A stretch of 64,000 bases of DNA, taken from assembly GCA_963790435.1 (NCBI GenBank), contig CAWBOI010000001.1:1984001-2048000 (forward strand), read 5' to 3'. This stretch comes from Ilyomonas sp963790435 (GTDB lineage Bacteria; Bacteroidota; Bacteroidia; Chitinophagales; Chitinophagaceae). Under the pieces are notes generated by a model, which saw only the letters and a program-made list of their open reading frames with translations, was not told the DNA's origin and searched no databases. Within the stretch, counting starts at the first letter, position 1; each line of letters begins with the position of its first letter. The position numbers and the translations under genes are program-made. This document shows, one piece after another, positions 28,636 through 39,177 of this stretch.

Positions 28636-29936
28636 CTATAAATCAGGTTTGTATTTATCGGTTTTTACGGTAGCTTTTAATTCATGCAAAATATTGTACA
28701 ATCCAAAGTTGGTGCGGTTTACATAAATAAAATGCTTTACACCACGCGCCTGTTTAAACTCAGGCATCTTTGCAATTTTATCGCCATAATCGTACAAGCC
28801 ATCAAAAAATTCATCCTTGCTAAAATCGAAGCTTTCGCTCGCATAAGGCTTTGCAAACATGCCAACCATTTCTTTGTACCATTTGTAATAGAATTCTACC
28901 TGCGAAGGCAGTGTCGGTTGGTAATATCATTTCCAATTTCCGAAAGGCTTCGATGGTTTTTTGTTTGTCGTCCAAAACATTGGCAGATACTAACGAAAAG
29001 AACGGATAATAAAAATCATCAGGCAATGTTTTGATACAGCCAAAGTCAATCACACCAAGCTTTTCATCGGGCGTTATCAAGAAAGTTTCCGGGATGCGGG
29101 TCGGCATGAACCCTGCGCAATTTGTGTTGCTGAAAATTATAAAAATCCCACAACGCCTGTCCTATTTTATTGCGCAATTCCTGCGAAGGATTCGTAGCCA
29201 AAAATTCTTTCAAATGCAAACCTTCAATCCAATCCATGGTGATGATGCGATGCCCAGAAAGCTGCGGATAATAATGCGGAAACACAACGTTGGCAAGCTC
29301 TTTACAAGCTTCAGAAATTTCAATGGAGCGTTTTATTTCGAGTTCATAATCGGTTTCTTCCAGCAGGCGCTCTTCTACTTCTTTTACATACACCGTAAAT
29401 TCGGCTTCGTTCATTCCCAGCAAACGAAAAGCAATGGGCTTTACCATTTTAATGTCGGAAGAAATGCTGTCGCCAACACCGGGAAACTGAATTTTTACAG
29501 CTAATTTTTTCCCATCTAATTCTGCCTGGTGAACCTGACCGATAGAAGCTGCATGAGCCGCACTTAAATTAAACTTGTCAAAAATTTGTTCGGGTGTTTT
29601 GCCAAAGCTTTTTGTAAATGTGCGAACGATTAACGGACCCGAAAGCGGCGGTGCATTATACTGCGATAACGAAAATTTATCAATGTAGGCTTGCGGTAGC
29701 GTATTCTTATCCATGCTTAGCATCTGCGCCACTTTCAGCGCGCTGCCCTTCAGTTCGCTTAGCGATTTATAAATGTCTTCCGCATTGTCTTCATTCAGTT
29801 CATCACGTGTCAACTCAGGGTTGAACAATTTTTTAGAATAATGCTTGATGTAATTGCCGCTAATTTGAATACCTGTTTTTACAAACTTCGCCGAGCGTGC
29901 CACCTTACTGGTGGGAATGCTTTCCTGTTCTTTCAT
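28636..29936 (-). CDS. ABC1/AarF/UbiB family atypical kinase (two frameshifts)
   Basis: The protein has about 433 residues. The family signature is clear: ELKGSALKVAQMLSMD in the KxGQ-type N-terminal extension, AASIGQVHQAEL, LAVKIQFPGV, MDWIEGLHL, VHADPHPGNF, and VIDFGCIKTLP with the metal-binding Asp. The frame breaks at about 29079-29085, where one extra base lies before ITPDEKLG. It breaks again at about 28912-28920, where one extra base lies before the segment leading to FYYKWYKEMVGMF. Members regulate or support quinone and lipid metabolism. The gene follows a TetR-type regulator by 21 bases, and I believe this pairing recurs in Bacteroidota. Confidence 0.85.
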
Positions 29937-29957
29937 AAATTAGTTTTCATCCAATCT

Positions 29958-30620
29958 TTAAAACCTCATCTTCTCTGTAAAGCTGCGGTTGTTCCTTGCA
30001 AAAAATTTTCCGTAATCAATTAAGTTATCAAGCGTTGAGCGTTCAAATAAATCGAACGTAAGATTGATGCCTCTTTCGATGGCTTCATCTGTTTTTTCAA
30101 AGCCGGTACTGTTATCATTCACCCAAAAATTCAGTATCACGCCGAACTGCACCCAAAGCGCATCTTTGTATCGTTTAGAAAAGAATTTACGGTCTGCCAG
30201 TTCGCCTTTGTTCAAGCCTTCACGAATGGTAGCATCAGCAAAATTTTCAAAGATGTTTTTGACATCTGTAAGAACATCAGGCGTATGCAGTTTGAAAGTA
30301 TTTTTATACCGGTTCAAACTAAAAATAATGAAGCTGCGCCTGCTTTTCAGCAGTTCAATATACGCATAAAAAAAGGCCAGCACTTTTTCGCGTGCCGAGT
30401 AGCTTGCCCACACTTCCTGTCCTTCTATTTCGGCAATTGTTTTTGTTGTTAAATCAGCCCATACCGCTTTTTCAATGGCGATAAAAGAGGAATAAAATGC
30501 GTAAAATTCGGGTTCAGTAATGCCGATATTTTTTGCAAAAATGTACACCGATTTTGGAGGCTCGTTGTTCGTCAAAACATAATCAATATAACCATCCTGA
30601 ATTTGCTGTGCGGTTGCCAT
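29958..30620 (-). CDS. TetR-like transcriptional regulator
   Basis: The protein has 220 residues. The first 55 form a TetR-type helix-turn-helix region (QQIQDGYIDYVLTNNEPPKS, VYIFAKNIGITEPEFYAFYS). The rest is an all-helical ligand or dimer domain with many aromatic residues. It is directly upstream of the ABC1 kinase gene, so it probably controls that gene or shares its pathway. A possible -7 box, TATCTTTA, lies on the minus strand at 30645-30652, 25 bases before the ATG. The assignment as TetR rests on overall pattern and gene context. Confidence 0.75.
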   Translation of the reverse strand: MATAQQIQDGYIDYVLTNNEPPKSVYIFAKNIGITEPEFYAFYSSFIAIEKAVWADLTTKTIAEIEGQEVWASYSAREKVLAFFYAYIELLKSRRSFIIFSLNRYKNTFKLHTPDVLTDVKNIFENFADATIREGLNKGELADRKFFSKRYKDALWVQFGVILNFWVNDNSTGFEKTDEAIERGINLTFDLFERSTLDNLIDYGKFFARNNRSFTEKMRF

Positions 30621-30644
30621 AAAATATATTGTTGAAGTAGATAG

Positions 30645-30652
30645 TAAAGATA
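30645..30652 (-). promoter_or_regulatory. possible -7 box for the TetR-ABC1 operon
   Basis: TATCTTTA on the minus strand fits TAnnTTTG except at the last base. It leaves a leader of about 20 bases. Confidence 0.35.
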
Positions 30653-30915
30653 CAACAGGAGTGCTGTTTCTATTAGTTGTGTGATGTTAAAACTAAAAGC
30701 AGCAAAGAGTTGTTTATTCAATTAAAAAATGGGCAAAACCAAACTTTACTCCCGACAATTTTTGTTTACAATTTGTATTCATCCGCCATTTTGTGCAATT
30801 CTTTTATCTTGCCGCCCTTTGGCATTTCTATTGACTTGTACAAGTGCCCAACTCATCCTTTTTGCTTTTGCAGGAAAAATGACAGTTTGGCTTTCAACAT
30901 CATACGTTTATCAAC

Positions 30916-33318
30916 ATGAATAAAAATACATTTCAGTTCAGCAGCGATGAAGATGCTGAATTTTTACCCATTATTCCCATTAACGAAAACGATTTAGAAC
31001 AGGATAAAGACCTTGTTGTTCCCGACATTCTTCCATTGCTTCCCTTACGCAATACAGTGCTGTTTCCCGGTGTTGTATTGCCCATAACGGTAGGCAGAGA
31101 CAAGAGCATTAAAGCTGTTCAGGATGCTTACAAAGCCGATAAGCTGGTAGGTGTTTTAGCACAAAAAGATTCTAATGTGGAAGAACCAAATGTTGATGAT
31201 TTATCGAGGATTGGAATTGTTGCCAAAATTGTGAAGCTGATAAAAATGCCCGATGGCGGCACTACAGTTATCATTCAGGGAAAGCGAAGATTTGAGCTGA
31301 TAAGCATAGTAGAAGAAGAACCTTATTTTAAAGCCCGTATTCAATTATTAACAGAACAGGAAATACCGGATGAAAAAGACTTTGAGGCTTATATAAGCAC
31401 AATAAAAGATCTGGCTACGCAAATCATTCAGCTATCGCCTAACATGCCTGCCGAAGCTGCCATCATTCTTCGCAATATCGAAAATGCTTCTTTCCTTATC
31501 AACTTCGTGAGCAGCAATCTGAACAGCGATTTGGTTGAAAAACAGGCCCTGCTTGAAATTATGGAAGTAAGAAAGCAAGCCGAGAAACTGGTGGGCTTGC
31601 TGCAAAATGAACTTCAATTTGCTGAATTAAAAAACAAAGTAACTACCAAAACCCGCACTGAGATTGATAAGCAGCAGCGTGAATACTTTTTGCAGCAGCA
31701 AATCAAAAGCATTAAAGAAGAACTGGGCGGCGAAGGCAACGACCGTGAAGTGGCTGAAATGAAAAAAAAGGCCGAAACCAAAAAGTGGCCTGACGCTGCG
31801 AAACAGGCTTTTAAAAACAATATCGCCAAGCTGGAACGAATGCACCCAAGCACGCCGGATTATTCTATTGTGTACAATCATTTGGATTTGTTGCTCGATT
31901 TGCCCTGGGAAGAATATACTTACGACAACTACGATTTAGGACGTGCCGAGCAGGTGTTGAATGATGACCACTACGGCATGAAGAAAATAAAAGAGCGCAT
32001 TTTGGAATACTTAGCCGTACTAAAATTAAAGGGCGATTTTAAAAGCCCGATACTTTGTTTTGTGGGTCCTCCGGGCATCGGCAAAACATCGCTGGGCAAA
32101 AGCATTGCTCATGCCTTGGGAAGAAAATATGTGCGCTTAAGCCTCGGCGGCTTGCATGATGAAAGTGAAATTCGCGGACATCGTAAAACATACATTGGCG
32201 CCATGCCGGGACGCATTTTACAAAATCTGCGCAAAGTGAAATCGTCAAACCCCGTAATGATTTTGGATGAGATTGACAAGATAGGAAATGATTTTCGTGG
32301 CGATCCTTCTTCGGCTTTGTTAGAGGTTTTGGACCCTGAACAGAACAACACTTTCTATGATAATTATCTCGAGCTGGAATACGATTTAAGCAAGGTATTA
32401 TTTATTGCAACGGCGAACGATTTGCAGAACATTCAGCCCGCCCTGCGCGACCGTTTGGAGATAATTAATTTGGGAGGTTATGCAGTAGAAGAGAAAATAG
32501 AAATTGCAAAACGGCATTTAGTGCCCAAACAAAAAGAAGCGCATGGCCTGGATAAAGTAAGTCTTCGGATTGGCGATAAAGTGTTGGAAAAAATGATCGA
32601 AAGCTATACGCGGGAAAGTGGTGTGCGCGAATTGGACAGGCAATTGGCAAAACTGATGCGCAACCAGGCAAGAGATTATGCTACCAAAGGAAAAGTAAAA
32701 TCGCCATTAACCGTGCAGGATATAGAAGACATTTTAGGCACGCAACGTTATAGTAACGAAATTTATAAAACCGCCAACATGCCCGGCGTTGCGGTTGGTC
32801 TTGCGTGGACGTATGTAGGAGGTGATATTTTATTTATTGAAACGGCTTTGAGCGATGGTAAAGGCGAATTGAAATTGACCGGAAACCTGGGTAACGTGAT
32901 GAAAGAAAGCGCCACTACGGCTTACAGTTACCTGCAGGCAAATGCAAAGAAGTACAACATTGACGGTGATTTGTTTAACAAAAAAAACATTCACATTCAT
33001 ATCCCTGAAGGTGCCACGCCAAAAGATGGACCGAGCGCAGGCATTACCATGTTGACTTCATTGGCTTCAGCATTCACGAGCAAAAAAATTAAGTCATATT
33101 TAGCGATGACCGGAGAGATTACTTTACGTGGGCAAGTGCTTCCTGTTGGTGGCATTAAAGAAAAAGTATTGGCTGCTAAACGCGCCGGCATCCGCGACAT
33201 TATCATGTGTTACTTAAATGAAAAAGATGTGAATGAAATTGACAGTGAGTTTATCAAAGGCGTTAATTTCCATTATGTAAAAACCATGCAGCAAGTGCTT
33301 GATATTGCGATAGCGTAA
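30916..33318 (+). CDS. lon: ATP-dependent protease Lon
   Basis: This is LonA, 800 residues, cytosolic. An N-terminal substrate-binding domain starts at LPLLPLRNTVLFPGVVLPI. The AAA+ module has Walker A GPPGIGKTS from residue 384 and Walker B VMILDEIDKIG. The proteolytic domain has the Ser707 of DGPSAGITM and the Lys750 of GGIKEKVLAAKRAG, forming the expected dyad. The start ATG at 30916 gives a usual N-terminal tail. A TACGTTTA box (30903-30910) lies just upstream, too close to the ATG to be certain. A GCAAAACCAAAC motif is at 30733-30744. It is monocistronic. Confidence 0.97.
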   Translation: MNKNTFQFSSDEDAEFLPIIPINENDLEQDKDLVVPDILPLLPLRNTVLFPGVVLPITVGRDKSIKAVQDAYKADKLVGVLAQKDSNVEEPNVDDLSRIGIVAKIVKLIKMPDGGTTVIIQGKRRFELISIVEEEPYFKARIQLLTEQEIPDEKDFEAYISTIKDLATQIIQLSPNMPAEAAIILRNIENASFLINFVSSNLNSDLVEKQALLEIMEVRKQAEKLVGLLQNELQFAELKNKVTTKTRTEIDKQQREYFLQQQIKSIKEELGGEGNDREVAEMKKKAETKKWPDAAKQAFKNNIAKLERMHPSTPDYSIVYNHLDLLLDLPWEEYTYDNYDLGRAEQVLNDDHYGMKKIKERILEYLAVLKLKGDFKSPILCFVGPPGIGKTSLGKSIAHALGRKYVRLSLGGLHDESEIRGHRKTYIGAMPGRILQNLRKVKSSNPVMILDEIDKIGNDFRGDPSSALLEVLDPEQNNTFYDNYLELEYDLSKVLFIATANDLQNIQPALRDRLEIINLGGYAVEEKIEIAKRHLVPKQKEAHGLDKVSLRIGDKVLEKMIESYTRESGVRELDRQLAKLMRNQARDYATKGKVKSPLTVQDIEDILGTQRYSNEIYKTANMPGVAVGLAWTYVGGDILFIETALSDGKGELKLTGNLGNVMKESATTAYSYLQANAKKYNIDGDLFNKKNIHIHIPEGATPKDGPSAGITMLTSLASAFTSKKIKSYLAMTGEITLRGQVLPVGGIKEKVLAAKRAGIRDIIMCYLNEKDVNEIDSEFIKGVNFHYVKTMQQVLDIAIA

Positions 33319-33652
33319 GCGATTGTTAATGGCTAATGATTAATTGCATTTATGATATTCAATCTTACATCTTACTTATTACATTTTCAATTAATTATTA
33401 ACCCTTATTAATCTAAAATAACAAAGCCCATCTTAAAAAAGACAGGCTTAAAAAGTAAAGCAGTAAAATTTTGGTTGCGGTTCTTAGTATAAAACAAAAA
33501 AGAATCACATGAAAAAGGACACAGTGAATAGCCAATCGTAATGCCAAATAAAAAGCAATTGTAAATGAATGCTTTAGGAAAGCAAAGCGTTGGTTTCCGT
33601 TTCAAAAATGGAATGATTGTTTTTAAAAAAGGAATGAACGCGAGTGTTGATA

Positions 33653-33695
33653 GAACACAGATGACACGGACTGCGCGCACGGATGTAGAGGATTG
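33653..33695. repeat. short ACACGGATG-type tandem repeat
   Basis: AACACAGATG, ACACGGACTG and CACGGATGTAGAGGATTG follow each other as degenerate units of about 12-14 bases. This word is widespread in bacterial intergenic DNA. It lies in the 470-bp gap between the converging lon and porU-like genes. That gap also has a GCAAAAACAAAC motif (33726-33737) but no gene I can support. Confidence 0.5.
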
Positions 33696-33790
33696 AATAT
33701 TAAATAAGTAAGATTGAAAATTATTGCAAAAACAAACTTCATTCATTTACATTTTATAAATCTCAAACATCATAATCATCCCAGTTCAGA

Positions 33791-36700
33791 TTACCTCATC
33801 AAATACATCTTTCCATATCCTTTATTAAAGTATTGCGAAGTGTTTACAGTATTGCCATTGGCATCAATAATATTAAATTTATCCAATGATTTACCATCCA
33901 AATTGGTAAGCACTCGATACAGGTAAACGCCGTTTGCCAGCTTCTGTCCGTATTGGTCGGTGCCATCCCATTTGTAAGAAGTAATGTTTCGTCCAATGTG
34001 AACATCGCTCAACTCTTCTTTCGTAATTTCTTTTACAATTTTTCCCGTGATGGTAAGTATCTGGATGCGTATATTTTGCGGCACCTGGCTGCCTGTAACT
34101 GTAAACACAAATGCAGTAGATGTGGTAAACGGATTGGGATAATTGAACATATCCGAAATCATCGGCTTATTAATCACCTGGAAGCTTACACTGTATTGCG
34201 TGTTGCCTGCGGTGTTGCCGTTTCTATCTTTACCGCTTACAATCAATTTATATTGACCATCGGTTTGTAAATGGGGCAAAAACTCAACCGAAGCCACGTT
34301 GTTAGTGCCTGAAGTGGCGGGTGTAAACCGAAGAGTATCGTTGTTGAAATGATAACGATGCAAAGAGCCATCAGGATACTGAAGCTGAACCATCATTAAT
34401 GATGTATCGTTCAACAACAAGAATTTCGATTCATCGGTAAGCTTTGCAATGATATAAGGCTTTGCCGAAACAATATCGTTGTTCAAAATGTGCACGCCAT
34501 CAAACGTTACATCTAACAGTGGATTGTAAGTGTCTGAGCTTACTGTAACACCTTTGTAAAAAAAGTTGTTGATGTGCGTTTGTTCAGGCTGTGCAGCGTT
34601 TGGATTCACGTCTAAATAAAACGTGTTGCTACCGCTGATTTGTTTTGAATCTATGGTAAAATAAATGGTTGCCGTATCGCCGGGCGCCAGCTTTTTCAGT
34701 GGGGCCGGATTTACCGGAATTTGCGTAGGCACATTGTTTTTATTGTACAAAATTGCAACTACTTTTATGCTATCCGAGAACGCAACATCACTCACGTTTT
34801 TAAACCCGATTTTTCCATTGAGCACTTCACCAACCGACAATGAATCTTTGTAAGCATAAGCCACGGTAGCACTCAGGCCGCCTTCCGGCACGGGATCGTA
34901 CAACACGCGCCAGTACTGCAATTGATAAGGTGTGTAATGAAGGCTATCGGCATTGCGCATCTGCAATTGAATGGATGGATACTGGCTTGCACTTACGCTG
35001 CTGATGTCGAAATCCTGTTGCAAAGAAGAAAGCGTAAACAAAGTTTGTTTTTGCCCATTTATTCCAACGCCAATCACATCAACCGTAGCTTTATCTCCCG
35101 CAGAATTATCAATCGTTTTGCCTCTCCATTTTACCAAATGCCAACCTTTTGCCGGACCAAAAACGGGCGAAGTAATAAAGCCCAGACTATCAGGTGAAGC
35201 CACGTTTCTGTTTACTGAAATGCGGTCGGCCAATCCTACGCTGAACACTTGTGTGGCGATAAACGATGGCGTATTTTTCTGATAAATCAAAGCCCATATT
35301 CTTGGGTAGGAAAACGAATCAATGTGCGTAAAACCAACCGATACCAATCTATCATACCAACTGTTGCCAACGCCATACGTTTGCTCATCTTTTTTATAAG
35401 CCGATGCAAACGGAGCCTGATTGTAATCGCCATTCACAGGGTTTAAAATGATGCGCGCTGTTACTAACAATCCTGAAGGAATCCAATCCATAAAGTCCCG
35501 CATTTTGCGGCGGCTTGCCGTGTCTAAATAACTAAACTCAAAGTTGTACAAATTGCCCTTATGACCGCATTCCTGTGCGCTTCCCATAAACGATCCATGC
35601 GTGCCACCGGCGTCCACAGTGGAAGGAATGGTTTGATTGATGTAAGGTTGCAACGTTACCGGATCAAATAAATTGTAAATGATGGAAGAACCCAAACAGG
35701 CACTTTGCGTGATGATGTTTTCATTCACCCGGATTTCAAAATCGCCATCCAGCGTGCCACTGATGGGATACACCGAATTGGTGATTTGCAAAGTAGATTG
35801 CCGGTTGATGAAGTTCCATACACGGCTGGTGCTGTCGAGATAAATGCGGCTCGTGCTATCAGCCAGGTGCTGATACAAATGCGATTGATTATAACCGAAC
35901 GAAGAATTATGGATAAAAACAAACGATGCACCATTCCAGCGATACACATTGCCAGCCGAAGGCACAGGCGCAACACGCCAGTAATAAACCGTACTATCGG
36001 TAAACGAAACACCCGGATCAAACTCCACCAATCCACCCAACGAAGTGATTGTTTTTGATGATTTAAAAGAAGAATTGAACAAAGCAGTAGTGTCTATCTC
36101 CATTACGTATTGACGCGCAGGCAACGTTGGATCGGCGGTGGATGCTGCGAGCTTGAAACCCGTTTTATTTACGATGGAATAATTGTAAGGATAGATAGGT
36201 GTTAGCGCATCTTCATAAATTAAAAATGCTTTGCTGGCGGTGTTGTTGGTTTTGCTCAGCTCATCGTATTGATTCAAATAATCTATCGTAGCGATGATTG
36301 TATTCTGACCTTTATCTTTCGAAGCAACAACAGGCAATGTAAGCGAAACAGAATCTAAAAAACGAACAGAGTGAATTTCATTCGACAACACCGTTTCTAT
36401 TGTGCCATCAGGATGCTGACGTTTAATGCTGATGGAAACCGAATCGCCGGTGGCTTTGCCAATGTCATAAAAATAAACCTTCACATTAAATGAACTATTG
36501 GCGACCGAAACTACAGTTGGATTGATAACAATTTGCGGCTCTTCCACTGCAAAATCAGGCTTCGCAAATGCATTGATTTTGATGGCCGGATCGCCATGCA
36601 ACACCACCTGTTCTGCATGAAGATAACGCGTTGAAGAATCGAAAGAACCATACGTTTGCGCGAGCAAAGCCTGCGTACCACTTGCCATGCTTACTCCAAC

Positions 36701-38905
36701 ATTTTTATTGTAACCTGCATTGGAAAAGGTTTGATAAAAGCCAGAGTTGTAAGTATCCAAATAATCGCCCACACCGAAGTTGGTGCTGCCCAACAACGCA
36801 ATAGCACCACGTTCCGGCGCTAAAACATATTTTTCTGCAATAGAACTTAACACGCTGAAGCGCGTGGTATCGTACTCAAAAAAATCGCCCGCATCGCAAC
36901 CGCTTGCTACAAAAAAAGGATACTTGCTTTGGTTGTTGTAAGAAGAAGGATCATTCAAATTATAATTCAGTGTAGTAGAAGACGAATGCCCAAAATAATT
37001 GATGATGCTTACACCATTGTTAATGAGTTGCGTTAATGCTGCATCGGTGATAGGCGTGGCTTCGCCGGTAGTGCTTTTATTAAAGCTATGCACATCGCCA
37101 CCAAATAAAGTGTCTTTTAAAATTGCAGCATATTTGTTCAGGTAATAACTCAACTGCCCATCTTCCGCCACAGTATTGGCGCCGGTAACGTTCACCACTG
37201 TTTTCATCCAGGCTTTGTTTTCTATCGTTTGCGTGGTGTTGGCTTGCTGCTGTTCATACTCTTTTATTTTTTGCAGATAATCTTTTACTTCGCTTCCTTT
37301 TATCACCGATAACCGTCCGATAGGTGTTGTAGGAATCGGATCAAATGTGGAAGAAGATAACAACACATCGGAAGCAGGCCAGCCAAACGTGGGCACCAAA
37401 TTTAATTGCGCCGCAAGTGGCGAAGATTCGTTGTAACGATACGTATCATACTGCGTTCCTCTGCCTATGATAAAAACAAACTTTGGTTTTGCACCAAAAA
37501 CAGTTCTTGCATACTGTAAAAAGTTCTTGATGCCCAACGGATGTTTTTTAATGCCCCAGGCAAACTGGTCAATCAGTTCATCAGCATCATAAACTTTGGC
37601 GTTGTAGCCACCGCCTGCTGCACTGGCGCGGTATTGCCGGTATTGTTCAACCGGGTTATCGCCCGCCATTAAAATCTGATTGGAAATGATAAGATAATCG
37701 CCTTGATTGGCAGCCGTTGCAAAGTTGGTAAAGCTCTTCGTGGTAAAAGAAGTTAACTGCGTGATGTTCGACGCATCTTCACTTACCAACACCAACGAAC
37801 GAGGCACATTGCTACCCGCCAAAGCAAACTTCAAAACGCCCGCTGTTGCTGTGTTTGCAGTGTAGCGTGTGTTGTTGGTGAGGTCATACAAAACAGGCGT
37901 ACTGCCGTTGCTGTTGAAGTTGGTGATTTGCAAATAATTGCCGTTGGCATTGGGGGGCAACGTAAAAGCAAACGTAGCTGCACCGCCCATATTAAACGAA
38001 TGCGGATAGGTAAGATGCACCATTCCCGCCACGAGATAATCATACTGACTGTTATCGCTGCTTTGGTTGGCAACCACAATGTTTGCCGCGTTAGAATTGA
38101 GTAACGATAAAGGAATATTGCTTCCTGTGAATGTACCCGCATTGTAATTGGGCAACGATTGATTGATGTAAGAAACATTGTTTACACTCACCACCAACTT
38201 GCGGTTACTTCCCCCCGATGCATTGCCTGCCGCTGTAACGGATAGCGTAGCTGCAGGTCCGGTTGTTGCGGCATTCAGGTTGCTCATCGTTACGGTTTGC
38301 GATTGATTATCGGCAATATCAAAAGAGCTCCAAAACTCACCTACATCGTACGTAGATGAATAAATGTTTTCGCCATAATTAAACCCGATGCCACGGTTTA
38401 TTTTTTGCCTGAAATCAGATTGATATGTGTATAAAAAATAAGATTCCGCCGGCAGCGTGTTATTTTGAACATTGTTGGCAACATCAGCAAAGCGAAGATT
38501 GTTTCCGTTCGTATTTACGGTTAAAAAATAAGCTGATGTATCGGTGCTGAAACTGTATGTGGTGTTGAGATGATTTGCAACGTTTTTATACAACTTATCA
38601 TCCAATGAGCCATCGTTTATTTGCCCATAAAATTCAAGATAACCGCCCGCCGGCAATATGCCCGATGCAACGGAGGTGTACATAGCCACTTGTTGTCCGT
38701 TGCGCCACAGTTGAAACTGCTCGGCAGGCACGGCGCTCAAACCTAAGCCCGATAAGGTTTGTACGCTGATACGACACAAACCTGTTTGTCCCACTTTGCA
38801 TTTGTAATACGTTTTCGAGTAGTCAATCCACTCATTGTTGTATTGCGCATGAGCGGCAACGCAACTCAGAAAACACACAAGCAGCAGCCATGTTCTCATC
38901 TTCAA
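33791..38905 (-). CDS. long PorU-like type IX secretion sortase (C25 family)
   Basis: The protein has 1704 residues, clearly longer than the roughly 1,150-1,300 of classical PorU. It probably belongs to the long form sometimes called PorU2. A signal peptide ends near AHAQ. The gingipain-like C25 domain carries the catalytic pair: His at about 640 in IINYFGHSS and Cys at about 670 in FFVASGCDAGDF. Several beta-sandwich regions follow. The C-terminus is a FlgD/Por-type domain with YPNPF and WDGTDQYGQKLANGVYLYRV. PorU removes sorting signals from secreted proteins at the outer membrane. It is paired with a PorV-like gene upstream, and repeat copy C lies between them. Confidence 0.9.
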   Translation of the reverse strand: MKMRTWLLLVCFLSCVAAHAQYNNEWIDYSKTYYKCKVGQTGLCRISVQTLSGLGLSAVPAEQFQLWRNGQQVAMYTSVASGILPAGGYLEFYGQINDGSLDDKLYKNVANHLNTTYSFSTDTSAYFLTVNTNGNNLRFADVANNVQNNTLPAESYFLYTYQSDFRQKINRGIGFNYGENIYSSTYDVGEFWSSFDIADNQSQTVTMSNLNAATTGPAATLSVTAAGNASGGSNRKLVVSVNNVSYINQSLPNYNAGTFTGSNIPLSLLNSNAANIVVANQSSDNSQYDYLVAGMVHLTYPHSFNMGGAATFAFTLPPNANGNYLQITNFNSNGSTPVLYDLTNNTRYTANTATAGVLKFALAGSNVPRSLVLVSEDASNITQLTSFTTKSFTNFATAANQGDYLIISNQILMAGDNPVEQYRQYRASAAGGGYNAKVYDADELIDQFAWGIKKHPLGIKNFLQYARTVFGAKPKFVFIIGRGTQYDTYRYNESSPLAAQLNLVPTFGWPASDVLLSSSTFDPIPTTPIGRLSVIKGSEVKDYLQKIKEYEQQQANTTQTIENKAWMKTVVNVTGANTVAEDGQLSYYLNKYAAILKDTLFGGDVHSFNKSTTGEATPITDAALTQLINNGVSIINYFGHSSSTTLNYNLNDPSSYNNQSKYPFFVASGCDAGDFFEYDTTRFSVLSSIAEKYVLAPERGAIALLGSTNFGVGDYLDTYNSGFYQTFSNAGYNKNVGVSMASGTQALLAQTYGSFDSSTRYLHAEQVVLHGDPAIKINAFAKPDFAVEEPQIVINPTVVSVANSSFNVKVYFYDIGKATGDSVSISIKRQHPDGTIETVLSNEIHSVRFLDSVSLTLPVVASKDKGQNTIIATIDYLNQYDELSKTNNTASKAFLIYEDALTPIYPYNYSIVNKTGFKLAASTADPTLPARQYVMEIDTTALFNSSFKSSKTITSLGGLVEFDPGVSFTDSTVYYWRVAPVPSAGNVYRWNGASFVFIHNSSFGYNQSHLYQHLADSTSRIYLDSTSRVWNFINRQSTLQITNSVYPISGTLDGDFEIRVNENIITQSACLGSSIIYNLFDPVTLQPYINQTIPSTVDAGGTHGSFMGSAQECGHKGNLYNFEFSYLDTASRRKMRDFMDWIPSGLLVTARIILNPVNGDYNQAPFASAYKKDEQTYGVGNSWYDRLVSVGFTHIDSFSYPRIWALIYQKNTPSFIATQVFSVGLADRISVNRNVASPDSLGFITSPVFGPAKGWHLVKWRGKTIDNSAGDKATVDVIGVGINGQKQTLFTLSSLQQDFDISSVSASQYPSIQLQMRNADSLHYTPYQLQYWRVLYDPVPEGGLSATVAYAYKDSLSVGEVLNGKIGFKNVSDVAFSDSIKVVAILYNKNNVPTQIPVNPAPLKKLAPGDTATIYFTIDSKQISGSNTFYLDVNPNAAQPEQTHINNFFYKGVTVSSDTYNPLLDVTFDGVHILNNDIVSAKPYIIAKLTDESKFLLLNDTSLMMVQLQYPDGSLHRYHFNNDTLRFTPATSGTNNVASVEFLPHLQTDGQYKLIVSGKDRNGNTAGNTQYSVSFQVINKPMISDMFNYPNPFTTSTAFVFTVTGSQVPQNIRIQILTITGKIVKEITKEELSDVHIGRNITSYKWDGTDQYGQKLANGVYLYRVLTNLDGKSLDKFNIIDANGNTVNTSQYFNKGYGKMYLMR

Positions 38906-38954
38906 TTTTGTTTTGCTTTTGGAAATGCAACTATTTTTATTAAAGCAGTCTCTT

Positions 38955-39169
38955 CGTCATTCCGCAAATGCCGCCGTTTGGTTTTGCACATATTTGGTGA
39001 TAGAAGGCGGCTTTGTGCGGAATCTGTTCTTCAAAATGCAAACAAGTTATCATATGTAAAACTGTTTCTTTTACTTAATCGCATTAATTATCCAATCATC
39101 AGATTCCGCACAAGGCTGCCATGAAAACCTAAATATGCAAGTTTGTGTTGGCAGCTTTGCGGAATGACG
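38955..39169 (-). repeat. 215-bp nested palindromic element, copy C
   Basis: The outer ends are CGTCATTCCGCAAATGCCGCC and GCAGCTTTGCGGAATGACG. The inner junctions are GGCTTTGTGCGGAATCTG and CAGATTCCGCACAAGGCTGCC. The left hairpin contains an exact GTTTGGTTTTGC (38976-38987). The spacer runs in the same direction as copy B. The element sits between the PorV-like and PorU-like genes and could affect their relative expression. Confidence 0.88.
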
Positions 39170-39177
39170 AAACCAGT

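Noticed and set aside
30729..30923. A 64-codon frame starting MGKTKLYSR upstream of lon.
   Set aside because: It overlaps the lon start and the MGKTK segment is just the dispersed word GCAAAACCAAAC in frame. It shows no domain.
34665..36058. Long antisense frames inside the PorU-like gene.
   Set aside because: They lie fully within a well-supported coding frame and have no domains of their own.
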